NCBI GenBank assembly: GCA_032622095.1
Contig: CP136061.1
Span: 24,678,991-24,742,990, forward strand
DNA: 64,000 bases
Direction of reading: 5' to 3'
DNA from: Siphonodentalium dalli
Lineage: Eukaryota; Mollusca; Scaphopoda; Gadilida; Siphonodentaliidae
The notes below the pieces were generated by a model, which did no database searches, was not told the DNA's origin, and worked only from the letters and a program-made list of their open reading frames with translations. Every line of letters starts with the position of its first letter. Position 1 is the first letter of the stretch. Below are positions 45,968 through 56,229 of the stretch, piece after piece. The translations under genes and the position numbers were made by a program.

Positions 45968-46753
45968 CTTGACCAGTGGTGGTTAAGATCACAGCGGGCT
46001 AGCATCGCCAAATTCACCCTCTGGGAACCTCACTCTGCTTAGGTCTCAACTGCTATGGGAGACCTAGTATCTACAGTTGAGGATGGTGATGTTCACCCAT
46101 TAGTCACCTCGATTATGCATTTTATCTTCTGCAAATTAACCCTTTACCTAACAAACCGGCCAAAACCGGCCAAATAAAGCTTCAACAGCCCAAAATATCT
46201 TCGGTCTGTCTCAATAGAACCATACAAATATGGATATCATTGGAATCGGCTCCTTGACCACATTGTGATAGTTACAGTTATGCCCTGTGCCAATGCATTC
46301 TCTTATATATGCGAGTCGACCATAGGTCGCCTCGCATATATAAGAGAATGGATTGGCCTAACACTTTTTACCATTTTTTCTTAGATTCTTTAACAATTTT
46401 ATAATTTTTAATGTGTTAAGCCAATGCATTCTCTTATATATGCGAGGCGACCTATGGTCGACTCGCATATATAAGAAAATGCATTGGCACAGGGCCCTTC
46501 TGTTGGGTAAAGGGTTAAGTGATATAGAAACTGAACTGAAGGGAAAAAGTAACTAAAATAATGTCAATTTGATGTATAGATATTTCCCAGAAGAATGAGG
46601 CTCCCAGAGGGTGAGTTTGGTTATGCTATCCCGTCGTGTGGGGTAGCATCAGTAAATTCACACTCTGCCGTGTGTGGAGTAGAATAATTTAATTCACCCT
46701 CTGGGGACCTCAAGCTCATTCTGCAAATGTCAGACACACTATTTCAAGGCTTG
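45968..46753. repeat. Family E long element containing a nested family A MITE
   Basis: Family E sequence runs to TTATCTTCTGCAAA, then TTAA and a complete forward family A MITE (46136-46518), then TTAA and GTGATATAGAAACTGAACTG, the expected continuation. The right terminus CACTATTTCAAGGCTTG ends at 46753. So A inserted after E, with TTAA as target. Confidence 0.85.
46136..46518 (+). repeat. Family A MITE nested in family E
   Basis: TTAACCCTTTACCTAACAAA to CTGTTGGGTAAAGGGTTAA, forward, two palindromes, short loop. The interruption of a known sequence proves both boundaries and the TTAA target. Confidence 0.9.
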
Positions 46754-46883
46754 AGGCCTTTGGTAAAATTCAAGATTGCTCCGAGCTGAAATGCTACAAT
46801 ATTTCTTGGATGGCGTTGATGTGTTCAAAATACCTCCATCGAAAGAGGGGAGAGTTTCTGGAACAGACTGGTAAGGACATCAT

Positions 46884-47340
46884 TAGATCACGCCAAGAAT
46901 CTCTACTCTGACTTACGCCTGGAGAGATCATATTCCACCCGTTTGAAACCTGGAACTTTTTGATGTTCTGACCTGTTCTGATAGATAACTTTATAACATT
47001 GAACAAATAACGCAGGGAATATATTACTTAATAATCCTTAATAATCTATTTCACAGTTGAGGGTGGTCCCAGCTCACTATTGCATGAGCCAGTATTGCAA
47101 TAAATATTGAATTGATTAACACCAAGCAAAATTGGCTCACCAAAGTCACAGTGTTACTGAACAGTACTAAATACATAGTTGAGGAACTGGTATTCAAGTT
47201 ATTAACTGAGAAATATATTACCTGCATTGTCTTTTCAATGTAATAAAGTTCCCAGAACATAAAAAAGTTACAAGGTTTTGAAATGGTGGAGTATGATATT
47301 TACGGGTGTAAGCCAGAGTAGAGTTTCATGGCATTATCTA
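46884..47340. mobile_element. Family D element (Mutator-like), 457 bp
   Basis: TAGATCACGCCAAGAATCTC and the complement GAGTTTCATGGCATTATCTA are the ends. Flanks GGACATCAT (46875-46883) and GGTCATCAT (47341-47349) are a 9-bp duplication with one change. Both arms repeat CCTGGAACTTTTTGATGTTC-type sequence inward, so the element is an imperfect foldback. Confidence 0.75.
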
Positions 47341-47349
47341 GGTCATCAT

Positions 47350-48070
47350 CACTGTATGCATGAGATCATGACTGTAACACTATTGAAGGGTAACTGTCAT
47401 CCTGAGACCAAGAACATAAGAAAATATTAAATTTCTTGGAAACGTTGTCTAATAACTATTTTCATTTTTATCCATCTACAGATACTTAATTGTCTACCAT
47501 ATATACCAATTACGTTATATACAACTTAATAATGGGCATACTACGGATGCAGTATTGGAAGGGTGATATCTCAATAATGCCAATATAGAATGAAATATTC
47601 AATGAAATAACGGAGATCTCTGAAACCATTTACAACACCACAAATGATCAACTTTGGGCGTATAGAAGTCAAATTCACCTATTGGGGGGGGGGGGGGGGG
47701 TGGGGTCATTAAAATCAAAAGAGAGAAAAAAAACGCTCTTTAAAAAAAATGATATCTGAATATCTCCGTTTTTATTGGTTTATTTTGCTATGTGGGCCTA
47801 TATCTTCTCCTTTATCTATCAGATGACACTTACACTTGATAATGGGTTGAGTGGGCATGCCACCATTTTGCTAACAATGCTACATAGATTTCATTTCTTG
47901 CTTGCTAACTATAGTCACATATGTTATCAGTTACATTTCCATACACTCACCAGATCTCATATTCATCACATATTTCTTTAGTTTTCACCAATTAGATTAT
48001 AAAAAACTATCTATTTGATGATGAGATTCTTTTGTGAATACCAGGGTGGATGAAGTTTATGGTTTATATA
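47350..48070. other. Intron 7 stretch with a poly(G) run
   Basis: A run of about 18 G at 47682-47700 is the only feature. The frame 47775-47981 looks like chance AT-rich hydrophobic sequence. Confidence 0.45.
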
Positions 48071-48073
48071 TTT

Positions 48074-48339
48074 ATAACTCTTTCATGACTGGTGCTGTGC
48101 TGGGGCAGCATTAAAGATCATGTGCCAGTACATTCTCTTACATATGCGAGTCTTCCATAGTGAGCCTTGCATAATACATAAGAGAATGCACTGGCTTACA
48201 AGGTCAAGATAAATATTGTTGGGCCAATGTATTCTCTTATATATGCAAGGCTCCCTATGGAAGACTCGCATATGTAAGAGAATGCATTGGCACAGGGTTT
48301 TCGCAAAATTTCAGGAAGCTCCCAACATGGAAAGGTTAA
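48074..48339 (-). repeat. Family B MITE
   Basis: AACTCTTTCATGACTGGTGC to GCTCCCAACATGGAAAGGTTAA, with two palindromes and the loop CAAGGTCAAGATAAATATTG. The left TTAA is altered. Confidence 0.75.
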
Positions 48340-48784
48340 ATGCGTACATATTAACCATATAATTTCTTATATCTAATTGATATCTGAATAAAACACCAGT
48401 TTTCCAATGTAATTAAATTGATCAAAGTAGTTATAACAAGGGACATAAATTGATTCTTCTTTGAACTCTTTCATCAATTAAAAAGTTTGTCAATTGAGTC
48501 ATGGTAAAAATCATGTCCGGGGATGATGGTTTGTGATTTTTTTCCCCTTTTTTTGCCTGCTTAATTTGCTACCAAATTCTATTTGATGTGAATTCATTTT
48601 GTTTTATCATTTAAAATGTAGTTCTGTTTATAGAATCATATCATGTTTTATCATTCCCATACATGTATTGCATCATTATAAATTACTTTCTAATTTCTGC
48701 TTGTAATCAGTGCTTGCTGTTCATGTAAAATATATCATTTCTTCCAAATAATAAGACGGATTTCAGATCAACACCTGCGTATCA

Positions 48785-48950
48785 TCTGAATTGTGAGGTA
48801 AAACATGCCCTGTCTGATTTAACACCTCCAAATTACTATTTCTTCAGCTTTGATTTGATTTGAGTTGAGGAATCCACCTTTCAAAGCTCAGAGCTATTAG
48901 ATATATATTTTTTAAATCTATTTATTTTCTAAACCTCCAATTCCATATAT
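48785..48950. repeat. Dispersed repeat R
   Basis: CCAAATTACTATTTCTTCAG, GAGTTGAGGAATCCACCTTT and CAAAGCTCAGAG.TATTAGATA recur at 62045-62190 and, in reverse, at 23090-23265; a short piece is at 58366-58398. The boundaries are unclear and I cannot name the family. Confidence 0.65.
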
Positions 48951-49082
48951 GGTATGCTGGAATTCATCACAAATTTAAACAAACATCTTCTTTCACATAT
49001 GATCGGCATGGTATTATAACTTGTCTATGTTCATTCGTAATACAATATTACTGAATCGGGGATTAAATAACAGTCCAACATA

Positions 49083-49523
49083 ACCCTTCCAAGACTGGAG
49101 CTTCAGGGAAATTTTGCAAAAACCCTGTGCCAATGCATTCTCTTCTGTATGCGAGTCTCCCATAGGGAGCCTCACTGATGTAAGAATACATTGGCCTAAC
49201 AATATTTCCCTTGACCTTGTAAGCCTGTGCATTCTCTTATATATGCGAGTCTCCCTTGACCTTGTAAGCCTGTGCATTCTCTTATATATGCGAGTCTCCC
49301 TTGACCTTGTAAGCCTGTGCATTCTCTTATATATGCGAGTATGCATTAGCATGTATTAGAATGCACTCGCACAGGATCTTTAATTCTCCACCAGCTTAGA
49401 TCCAATCATGGATCTTGTATGCCAGTGCATTTTCTTATATGGGAGACTCGCATATATAAGAGAATGCACTGGCACAGGATCTGTAATGCTGCACCAGCTC
49501 TGCTCCCATCATGAAAGGGTTAA
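49083..49523 (-). repeat. Family B MITE with internal 45-bp triplication
   Basis: AACCCTTCCAAGACTGGAGC to CTCCCATCATGAAAGGGTTAA. Inside, TTGACCTTGTAAGCCTGTGC plus ATTCTCTTATATATGCGAGTCTCCC repeats three times (49208-49345), an expansion of one palindrome arm and the loop. Confidence 0.8.
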
Positions 49524-50095
49524 TACACTCATTATAATCATAACTCTGAATTAAAGAGAGCATATCCCTTCCAACAAGTTTATTTAGATTGGTATCAGCA
49601 GAGAGAGTACTGAATGAACTGGTGAACTTGGATGGTCTCCCCTCAACGAAAGACGTAAATTCCACAAAACTCGCATCTGGCATAAACTGTCCGGAAATGC
49701 TTCTATCAATTAATAATTAATTTTATTTTGATTTCATTCTGGTAATAACATACAACCTTTCGGGACAGTTTTGCTGTCGTGCGATTTTGAGAAATTGTTC
49801 CGTGCATACCAAGGAGAACTTATTCTTGTTAGCACCCTCAATCAAGATTAATTTTATTTCAACATGCATTACAACGAATTACGTTTGGTTTTTAGACAAA
49901 CAAAATAATATATTCAGGTTTTATCCATATTTTATTCATAGTAGTCTTGAAATAGTGTTTTATAAATATTGTTGTTTGATTGTGAGCCGGAAGAGATCAT
50001 ACACTGTCTTTAATAACAGCCTCTCCACTAACTTGAATATTAGTCTTTTCAGATCTTTTATATCCAATCTTCTCTCTTTAATTATATTTTTCTCC
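49524..50095. other. Intron 7 stretch, nothing recognised
   Basis: A 157-aa frame (49787-50260) begins here but runs through low-complexity AT-rich DNA into a family C MITE, so I do not call it a gene. Confidence 0.5.
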
Positions 50096-50680
50096 AAACC
50101 TTTCTATACTAAATACTCATTAATGATTAGTCCCCTTAGGAAATATTCAGATAATAAGTTCGTTTGTTATCCCCCGAAAATTAATTTTGGTCAAGCCATC
50201 CGTCCGTCCGATCCAGTCGTAAGTGCGATAACTCGAACAAATATTAACTTATTTCAATAATTTTTTGTTTATGAGTTGGTTGCCATAATAACTCCGATGA
50301 GTTCAAAAACCAGTTTCGTCCAATTTTTCCTACCTGATTTATGCCCCTTAGTTTGACGATTTCTCGCCATTGTTTTGTCGCAAGCGCAATAAATTAAAAC
50401 AGATATTAACTTATTTGAATAACACTGCCAATCTCGGACGACGGAGTTAGCCACCTTGGAGTTAGATATCTTGGAGTTAGCGACCTTTCGTGGGACAATG
50501 TGGTCCCTTTTAACTTATTATCTGAACATTTCCCAACAATTAACAGGAAGCTTCTTGTATAATGTTTTCATATGTCTGTCGCTCAGTTTTCCTGAAAACC
50601 CCTCCAAATGAATAATAGAGCATTCCAATATATATTTTTATAACTGAGTCGGAAAATCGATTTAGTAAAGACAGGGTTAA
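50096..50680 (-). repeat. Family C MITE interrupted by a CCGTCCGTCC-type element
   Basis: CTTTCTATACTAAATACTCA and CAGATAATAAGTTC open it. At about 50160 a foreign piece starts (TTGTTATCCCCCGAAAATTA, CATCCGTCCGTCCGATC, GTGCGATAACTCGAAC) and ends near 50510. TTAACTTATTATCTGAACAT, AACCCCTCCAAATGAATAAT and AGTAAAGACAGGGTTAA then complete the MITE. Confidence 0.72.
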
Positions 50681-51020
50681 ATCTGACTTGATAAGAAATG
50701 AGTACATAGACAACAAATGTATAAATGTAACCTTTATTAATGTGCTAAATGCACTGGGTATATCTACAACAGATATGTATCGTCATTCGTCCTCAATAGT
50801 TTAGACTAGATTAAATTTTACATTTGCTTATGGATAAAGTCATCTGTGCACCTGCTAATAAAACCTGGAACAACATGTCCCCTCCTCCCAGTAATGACTG
50901 TGTTATTAACAATAACCAGGTGATTTATTTCATACCAACTCAACACAAGGTCTTCGCTAACATTTATAGCAGGATATCTTGTCAAATCTCCTTTAGTGAA
51001 TACCTGAGCACACCTCAGCA

Positions 51021-51473
51021 TAAATCATGTCATGAATATCTACTCTGGCTAACCTGTAGAGATCATATTCCACCAGTACAAAACCTGGGAACTTTTTTAT
51101 GTAATTCTTACCCAATATGACAGGGAACTTTTATAACATTGAACAAAGCAGGGAATATATTTCTTTGTTATTACATGTTCCTCAATTATCTATTGAGGGT
51201 GTGGTCCCAGCTAGAGATTGCATGCTTTTCTGTGACTTTTGTGAGCCAATATCGCAATAAACATTGAATTAATTACCCAGGAAAAATTCCATAATTGTAA
51301 GCCACACAAAGTCACTTAAATCATGCAAGTTAGGATCTTCACCTACTGATAATAACTAAGAAATATATTCCCCAACTTTATAAGGTTCCGTGTCAAAAAG
51401 TTCCCAGGTTTTGTACTGATGGAATATGATCTCTACAGGCATTAGCCGGAGTAGAGATTCATGGCATGATCTA
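51021..51473. mobile_element. Family D element (Mutator-like), 453 bp
   Basis: TAAATCATGTCATGAATATC and the complement AGATTCATGGCATGATCTA are the ends; flanks ACCTCAGCA (51012-51020) and ACCTCAGCC (51474-51482) are a 9-bp duplication with one change. GTACAAAACCTGGGAACTTT and the reverse AAGTTCCCAGGTTTTGTAC make the fold-back arms. Confidence 0.78.
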
Positions 51474-51551
51474 ACCTCAGCCATGTCTTATCTGATTGAC
51501 AACTGAAGATAACCTGGCTATTTAGCTTCACCCAGCACAAACCACCTGGTT

Positions 51552-51788
51552 TAATCCTTTCTTTTATAAATGGATTCTCCCAGTTAGTTATAGAAGTATA
51601 CTTTGGAATGGTCTATTATTCATTTGGAGGGGTGTTCAGGTAATAAGAGCAGACAAAATACAGAAAAACAGATAATACAAGAGCAGAATGATTCATATTA
51701 ATTGGTGGGAAATGTTCAGATAATAAGTTCAACAAACGACCAGGTTATTATCTTTAACTTATTATCTAAACATTTCCTAAGGGAACTA
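51552..51788 (+). repeat. Family C MITE, right end cut by a family P insertion
   Basis: CCTTTCTTTTATAAATGGAT, GGAATGGTCTATTATTCATT, TTCAGATAATAAGTTCAACA and AACTTATTATCTAAACATTT are in family order. The element then meets the family P MITE at 51789 and the right terminus is missing. Confidence 0.7.
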
Positions 51789-51953
51789 CAGTAATGCCGT
51801 AAATAATCACCTCCTTAACCACAGCAGAATTATGGGTAACTTTTCAGTGAGAGCTTTCCGATGAATGGCAACAAGCCATATTTCCGACTAAATCCTGAAA
51901 AGTTACCCATAATTCTGCTGTGGTTAAGGAGTCGATTATTTAGGGCATTACAG
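51789..51953. mobile_element. Family P palindromic MITE, one arm shortened
   Basis: CAGTAATGCCGTAAATAATC to GATTATTTAGGGCATTACAG, TA on both sides. About 50 bp are missing from the left arm only, so the hairpin is asymmetrical. Confidence 0.8.
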
Positions 51954-51975
51954 TATACTCATATAATAATACTGA

Positions 51976-52481
51976 TATAATCATGATGGTAAATCACATG
52001 GTTTCGATTTGATAAGTATCACGCATTCAAAATGGCCGACCAGAAACGAGGAAAAAGGTAATAAGCTAGGATAAGGATATATTACATAGTATTTTGACAG
52101 CTACGAGCAGATGCTATACTATTTGTCAAACAAGCTGATACCTCAATTGTGTCCAAACTCACAGTTGTTTGCTCTAACATTCTGTCTAAAGTTGTCAGTC
52201 AAAGGATTCTCCTAGATTTATGGACTGGTGTATTCCATGAACCTCCGACGGGCAACTTTGGTCAGAATGTTATAGAAAACTAATGAGTATTTCCGAACAA
52301 ATACGTTATCAACTTGTTTTAGAAATAAACTAGCTTAATATGCACCTAACAGTCAATATATTTAGGTATTGTGTCTGTTCCTCATATATTTAGTTTTTGT
52401 ATGTTTGCACTCGCCTCGGCCATTTTGAATGCGTGATACTCACCAACTTCAAAACCACATGATTCTCCACCGTGATAATGC
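51976..52481. mobile_element. TIR element just before exon 8
   Basis: ATCATGATGGTAAATCACAT and AGTATCACGCATTCAAAATGG at the left are answered at the right by CCATTTTGAATGCGTGATAC and ACATGATTCTCCACCGTGAT. The 380-bp centre is unique and non-coding. No target duplication could be set. Confidence 0.7.
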
Positions 52482-52590
52482 AACATCAAAACTGTAGATT
52501 ACGATTTCGATCATAGCCATTTACTATCGCCAAGGGATGGGTTAAACATCTGCCCTCATGACTCATGAATAATATTTTTGTTTTTCGCAG

Positions 52591-52748
52591 GCCGTCTCAT
52601 GATTCCATGGATATGAGCCTGTATTTATCTCCTACGGGGTCTGTTGCCGAGGCGTTCAGCGATGAGTTACTCACATGGTACAATGACCATGATCATGCAC
52701 CGCCACTATTACCAAAGAAACCACCAGCGTTCATCTGATTCATCTCTT
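52591..52748 (+). CDS. INAVA: Exon 8, conserved C-terminus and stop
   Basis: TTTTTCGCAG precedes it. In phase it reads R-PSHDSMDMSLYLSPTGSVAE, AFSDELLTWYNDHDH, then PPLLPKKPPAFI and TGA at 52736-52738. (S)DEL..WY is shared with FRMD4A (SDELRQWY) and similar to SEELKWWH of INAVA, so this is the genuine family C-terminus. PLLPKKPP is an SH3-ligand-like end. A GTGAGT donor follows 10 nt after the stop, so the 3' UTR seems spliced. Confidence 0.9.
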
Positions 52749-53032
52749 GTGAGTATTATGTTTAGATGGGAAGATTAGATTCGAGAATTGGGCTACTGAT
52801 TCGATTTGATTCGATCATATGATTGTAATTTGTTCAAATCACTGTTCTTTACATCCTTGTGAACAAAAAAAGAACACGAAGTTGAAGATGGCTTCTTTTT
52901 CTTAATTTCAAATTTGAATAGGTCTGTGGGGAATAACATCTGAAATTTTAGCCAAACTCACTGTTTTAGCCAAACTCACTGTTTTTAGCCAAACTCACTA
53001 TTTTTATATTACTATATTGCTTTGTAGGTCTA

Positions 53033-53152
53033 CAGTAATGCCCTAAGTAATCGACTCCTTAACCACAGCAGAATTATGGGTAACTTTTGAGGATTTAGTC
53101 GGAAATATGTCTTGTTGACATTCATCGGAAAGCTCTCGGTAGGGCATTACTG
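53033..53152. repeat. Family P MITE, deleted copy
   Basis: CAGTAATGCCCTAAGTAATC at the left and GTAGGGCATTACTG at the right with TA borders; most of the right arm is missing. It lies in the presumed 3' UTR intron. Confidence 0.75.
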
Positions 53153-53297
53153 TATACCAGTATAGCCCGACGCTGTGAACGTATCATTAGGAAAAGAAAT
53201 ATAGTGCCATTGAAAATGTTGACAACATTTTATTAATGCAAACTAAACCCATGTGATGCATGTGTGAACAATAATACTTCAAACTACCAATTTTCAG

Positions 53298-53410
53298 GGC
53301 CCAAGCACGTCATAAGCCATCCAGCGATGATGAAACTGGTTCGATTCTCGATATGCACATATTTGTGATCCAAGCAAAGGGGGGTTCTGATCTGGATTAG
53401 AAATTACCTG
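53298..53410 (+). other. Candidate 3' UTR exon
   Basis: CAATTTTCAG precedes GGCCCAAGCACGTCATAAGC, and a good donor sits 10 nt after the stop of exon 8. No AATAAA occurs before the family E repeat at 53412. Other acceptors that could serve the same donor are at 55279 (TTTTCCAG|GACCAGTG) and 63597 (TTTGCAG|GGCCCTAC). Confidence 0.35.
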
Positions 53411-53411
53411 C

Positions 53412-53775
53412 CAAGCCTGAATTTAGTGTGCCTGTCATTTACAGAATGAGGTCCCCAGAGGGTTAATTTAGTAACACATGGTGGGTTAGCATCACTAAAT
53501 TCACCCTCTGGTAACCTCATTCTGCTAAGGCCTCAACCGCTAAGGGAAACCTAGGATCAGATTGAAGTTCCCAAATGGTGAATATTGTGATGTACACCCA
53601 TTGGGAACCTCGATTATGCAATGTGTCGTCTGACAATTTGTGGATATAGAGAAACTAAACTAAAAAAGAAATATTATCTAAGTTTATATAGAAATTTTAT
53701 GATAAAAAAACTTTCCAGAGAAGATGAGGCCTAAGCAGATTGAGGTCCCAAGAGGGTGAATTTAGTGATGCTAAC
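53412..53775. repeat. Family E element, right end lost
   Basis: CAAGCCTGAATTTAGTGTGC opens it; palindrome, CCTAGGATCAGATTGAAGTT, GTACACCCATTGGGAACCTC and AGAAGATGAGGCCTAAGCAG follow. It stops at GATGCTAACCCGC. The internal text is close to the element at 17653. Confidence 0.75.
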
Positions 53776-54091
53776 CCGCTATCGTCTTCAGAAATGATTT
53801 TTTTTTAGGAATTCAATGTGTCTTTCAGGGGACATATAATGCTAATAACGGTAGTACCGGTATTTATTGACCTATTTTGATATTGGGAAAAGATATATTT
53901 TGGCTTTAACTTGTCTGTCTGTAGAACAAACATCTGTTACTCGCACTTCACTTAGCAGAGAAATTTAATTTTCAATCAATTATGAGCCACACTTCTTTCC
54001 AAGACATGTATGGGTATAATTTCGCAAAATTAGCTGACCATCTACGTTTTATGGAAGAGTGATGCCCTCATAATCCGTTCATATATTATTG

Positions 54092-55248
54092 TAGTCCAAG
54101 TCTTCTTGTACTAAAACCAGCTAAGATATTGGGATGGCGATGCTGGCGTTTAGTCCAAGCCCGCTTGCATACCAATCCTACCACATGAGTTACGCCCACG
54201 ATCTGTGGCGGGAATTTGTGGTGTATTTTACTCGATTTACCTAGCAAATCAATACATTATGCTATATACATCGGAAAGGCTTACATCTAATGGTGTATAA
54301 TAATCTAACTTTAATGTTAAATTACACATAGAATATTCCGGTTGATTGCCACAAACATCGATTTGTTTCTCTGTTTGTTTACGTTTTAACCGAAAGCCGA
54401 AGTGGTCCGAATAAGTTCGGCATAATCCGCTGTTTGTTCTGGGAATTCTACTTTCCGTTTCTATATATAGCGCGGGTTTTCCGAACAAAAATGGCGAAAA
54501 CCGATCGCCCGAAAGTCCAGTTTTCTATGTGCTTTCAGAACAATTCCCGCACTAAAAACTTAATGACATAATGGAGGATCAGAACGGTAGTTTTGTTGAC
54601 AATTATCGCAAGCAACTTGTCAAAATTGGAGCAAATTAGATCTCTTGTGTCTGACTTGCCATGCGTGTGGTGTGCATTTTGACATCTGTGTTGATAAAAT
54701 AATCGGAGAACCGAATCACACAGTTTCGAAATATAGTTCTTCCGTTTTAGTGGGACTTTTCAAACTTAAGGTTCATTTATTTAGTGTATTACATTTATAT
54801 CTCCAATGTTTAATTAATCTATTTATTATTTTATTTATTGACACACATAATTACAATTACAATGGAGAATTCATCGTAATTTGCGTTGTTGTCCAAAATC
54901 TACGGAATATTTTCAACGGAAAATGCCGAACACAGTTCGCGAGGTCAACCGAGTTCGCATACTTTTAAAAAATTGTAAACATTGAGGTAAATGTCTCTTT
55001 TCGCATTAAATTACCGTTTTAAATTCACAACTGATGTGGGTTTCAGATAAAATAGCATGTCTTCTGCGGAAAATATCCGTTTATTGTCGCAATTGTGATA
55101 TTTTATTTCATATAATTGTGGTTTTATTTGAGCGGGTCACTAACGCTTAAGCCGTGTCATAAGCGAGCATATAGGGCGGTCTTGGACTAAACGCCAGCAT
55201 CGCCATCCCAATATCTTAGCTGGTTTTAGTACAAGAAGACTTGGACTA
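54092..55248. mobile_element. Mutator-like TIR element, 1157 bp, carrying a duplicated segment
   Basis: The ends are about 70-bp inverted repeats: TAGTCCAAGTCTTCTTGTAC, then AGCTAAGATATTGGGATGGC, with the complement at 55180-55248. ATATTATTG stands on both sides (54083-54091 and 55249-55257), an exact 9-bp target duplication typical of Mutator-like elements. The inside at about 54440-54780 is shared with 56936-57306. It has no transposase frame, so it could be a carrier of a captured fragment. Confidence 0.85.
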
Positions 55249-55329
55249 ATATTATTGATGTTCAAATGTTCTTTTCCAGGACCAGTGATTGTTCTGCATC
55301 AACTTACATGCAACATGATCAGTATCCCA

Positions 55330-55415
55330 GCCGTCATACACACAACATCACAGCCATCATACACCCAACATCACAGCCATCATACACGCCTTGACAAGAC
55401 ATCATCACAGCCATC
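55330..55415. repeat. 23-bp minisatellite, three copies
   Basis: CATCACAGCCATCATACACC plus CAA repeats with changes. A candidate acceptor at 55279 precedes it, but the open frame through it is repeat-made. Confidence 0.8.
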
Positions 55416-55510
55416 GTACTCACCCCTGGATAGTATTTCATATATAGGAATTTCCTCTGCACCATGAATAAACTCACCCTAGTGTAGTGGAGCATAAGCA
55501 TCCAATGTGA

Positions 55511-56220
55511 CCAAATCTTCTCGGTCCACAACAGCTTGGGATATCGGTTGGGATGATGCTGTTTTGGGCCGAGTCCCGCCCCGTTGCTCTTCTATACATG
55601 TGGAGCCGGGACATGTAAACCCCTGAATATTATTAATCATCTGACATGTCCATGCTTGATCTGTCTTCAAAATGATATATCATTTATCGTGATAGAAAAA
55701 GTTTTATTGATGATACGATAGTTTAATGCATTGTTTACATGCATTTTCTGATAGCGAGACAAATCTCTGGAAAACAAGGCTTTATTTACTTAAAATCTCG
55801 TTGCTTTGACTTTTAACAGACCTCTGATATATGCATGTTTGGTATGTTCATATACACAAAGCTTCCATTTGACCTACTCCAAAGGCATACAAGCAATATA
55901 ACCCCCGCCCACGATTCTGGGCATAAAGTCTGTTATAGAAGAGTAACGGGATGGGACTTGGTCCAAAACAGCATCAACCAAACGATATCCCAAGCTGTTA
56001 CAGCATCAACCAAACGATATCCCAAGCTGTTACAGCATCAACCCAACCGATATCCCAAGCTGTTACAGCATCAACCCAACCGATATCCCAAGCTGTTACA
56101 GCATCAACCCAACGATATCCCAAGCTGTTACAGCATCAACCAAACGATATCTCAAGCTGTTACAGCATCAACCCAACGATATCCCAAGCTGTTGTGGACC
56201 GAGAAGACTTGGTCTACCAG
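55511..56220. mobile_element. Mutator-like element, 710 bp, with amplified right end
   Basis: CCAATGTGA flanks both sides (55502-55510 and 56221-56229), a 9-bp duplication. CCAAATCTTCTCGGTCCACA with ACAGCTTGGGATATCG at the left is the complement of CGATATCCCAAGCTGTTGTG with GACCGAGAAGACTTGGTC at the right. The right end extends 8 nt further (CTGGTAGA in complement). The ends resemble those of the element at 54092 (TAGWCCAAGTCTTCT). The right TIR has been amplified into a 32-33-bp minisatellite (55965-56195). Confidence 0.78.
55965..56195. repeat. 32-33-bp minisatellite derived from a transposon end
   Basis: GTTACAGCATCAACCAAACG plus ATATCCCAAGCT repeats six to seven times with CAACCCAACCG variants. 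The NQTISQAVTAS and NRYPKLLQHQP frames come from it and are not genes. Confidence 0.9.
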
Positions 56221-56229
56221 CCAATGTGA

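Larger units (their letters stand above)
1715..52748 (+). other. INAVA: Gene locus: INAVA-like CUPID-domain adaptor, eight exons
   Basis: Seen: exons 1-4 and 6-8 join in phase (70, 134, 120, 150, 92, 1464, 148 coding nt; the sum divides by three and ends in TGA at 52736-52738). Residues about 45-160 match the CUPID domain of INAVA, FRMD4A, FRMD4B and CCDC120: a coiled coil, then LCIKEGELTGKLP, PGEQPPQIRRRVGTAF, and LASDKSVSKYVRKQRRQSY. The vertebrate counterparts read LCLREAELTG, PGE..P.VRRRIG and RKQRK-S. Known of the family: CUPID binds cytohesins (ARF-GEFs) and controls ARF6 and actin at epithelial junctions; INAVA also acts in innate signalling through ubiquitin ligation. Fly Stepping stone is a FERM-less relative acting with the cytohesin Steppke. 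Inferred: a cytoplasmic cytohesin adaptor, probably junctional. No FERM domain, signal peptide or membrane segment is seen. An upstream alternative first exon outside the window could add one. Confidence 0.85.

Noticed and set aside
49787-50260. 157-aa frame, the longest apart from exon 7
   Set aside because: AT-rich chance frame that continues into a family C MITE and a CCGTCC element. No domain or splice context.
54645-54968. 107-aa frame with CVDKIIGEPNH as a stand-alone gene
   Set aside because: It lies inside a transposon-like element and only its first third is shared with 57179-57300; the rest diverges. Kept as a possible captured fragment, not as a gene.
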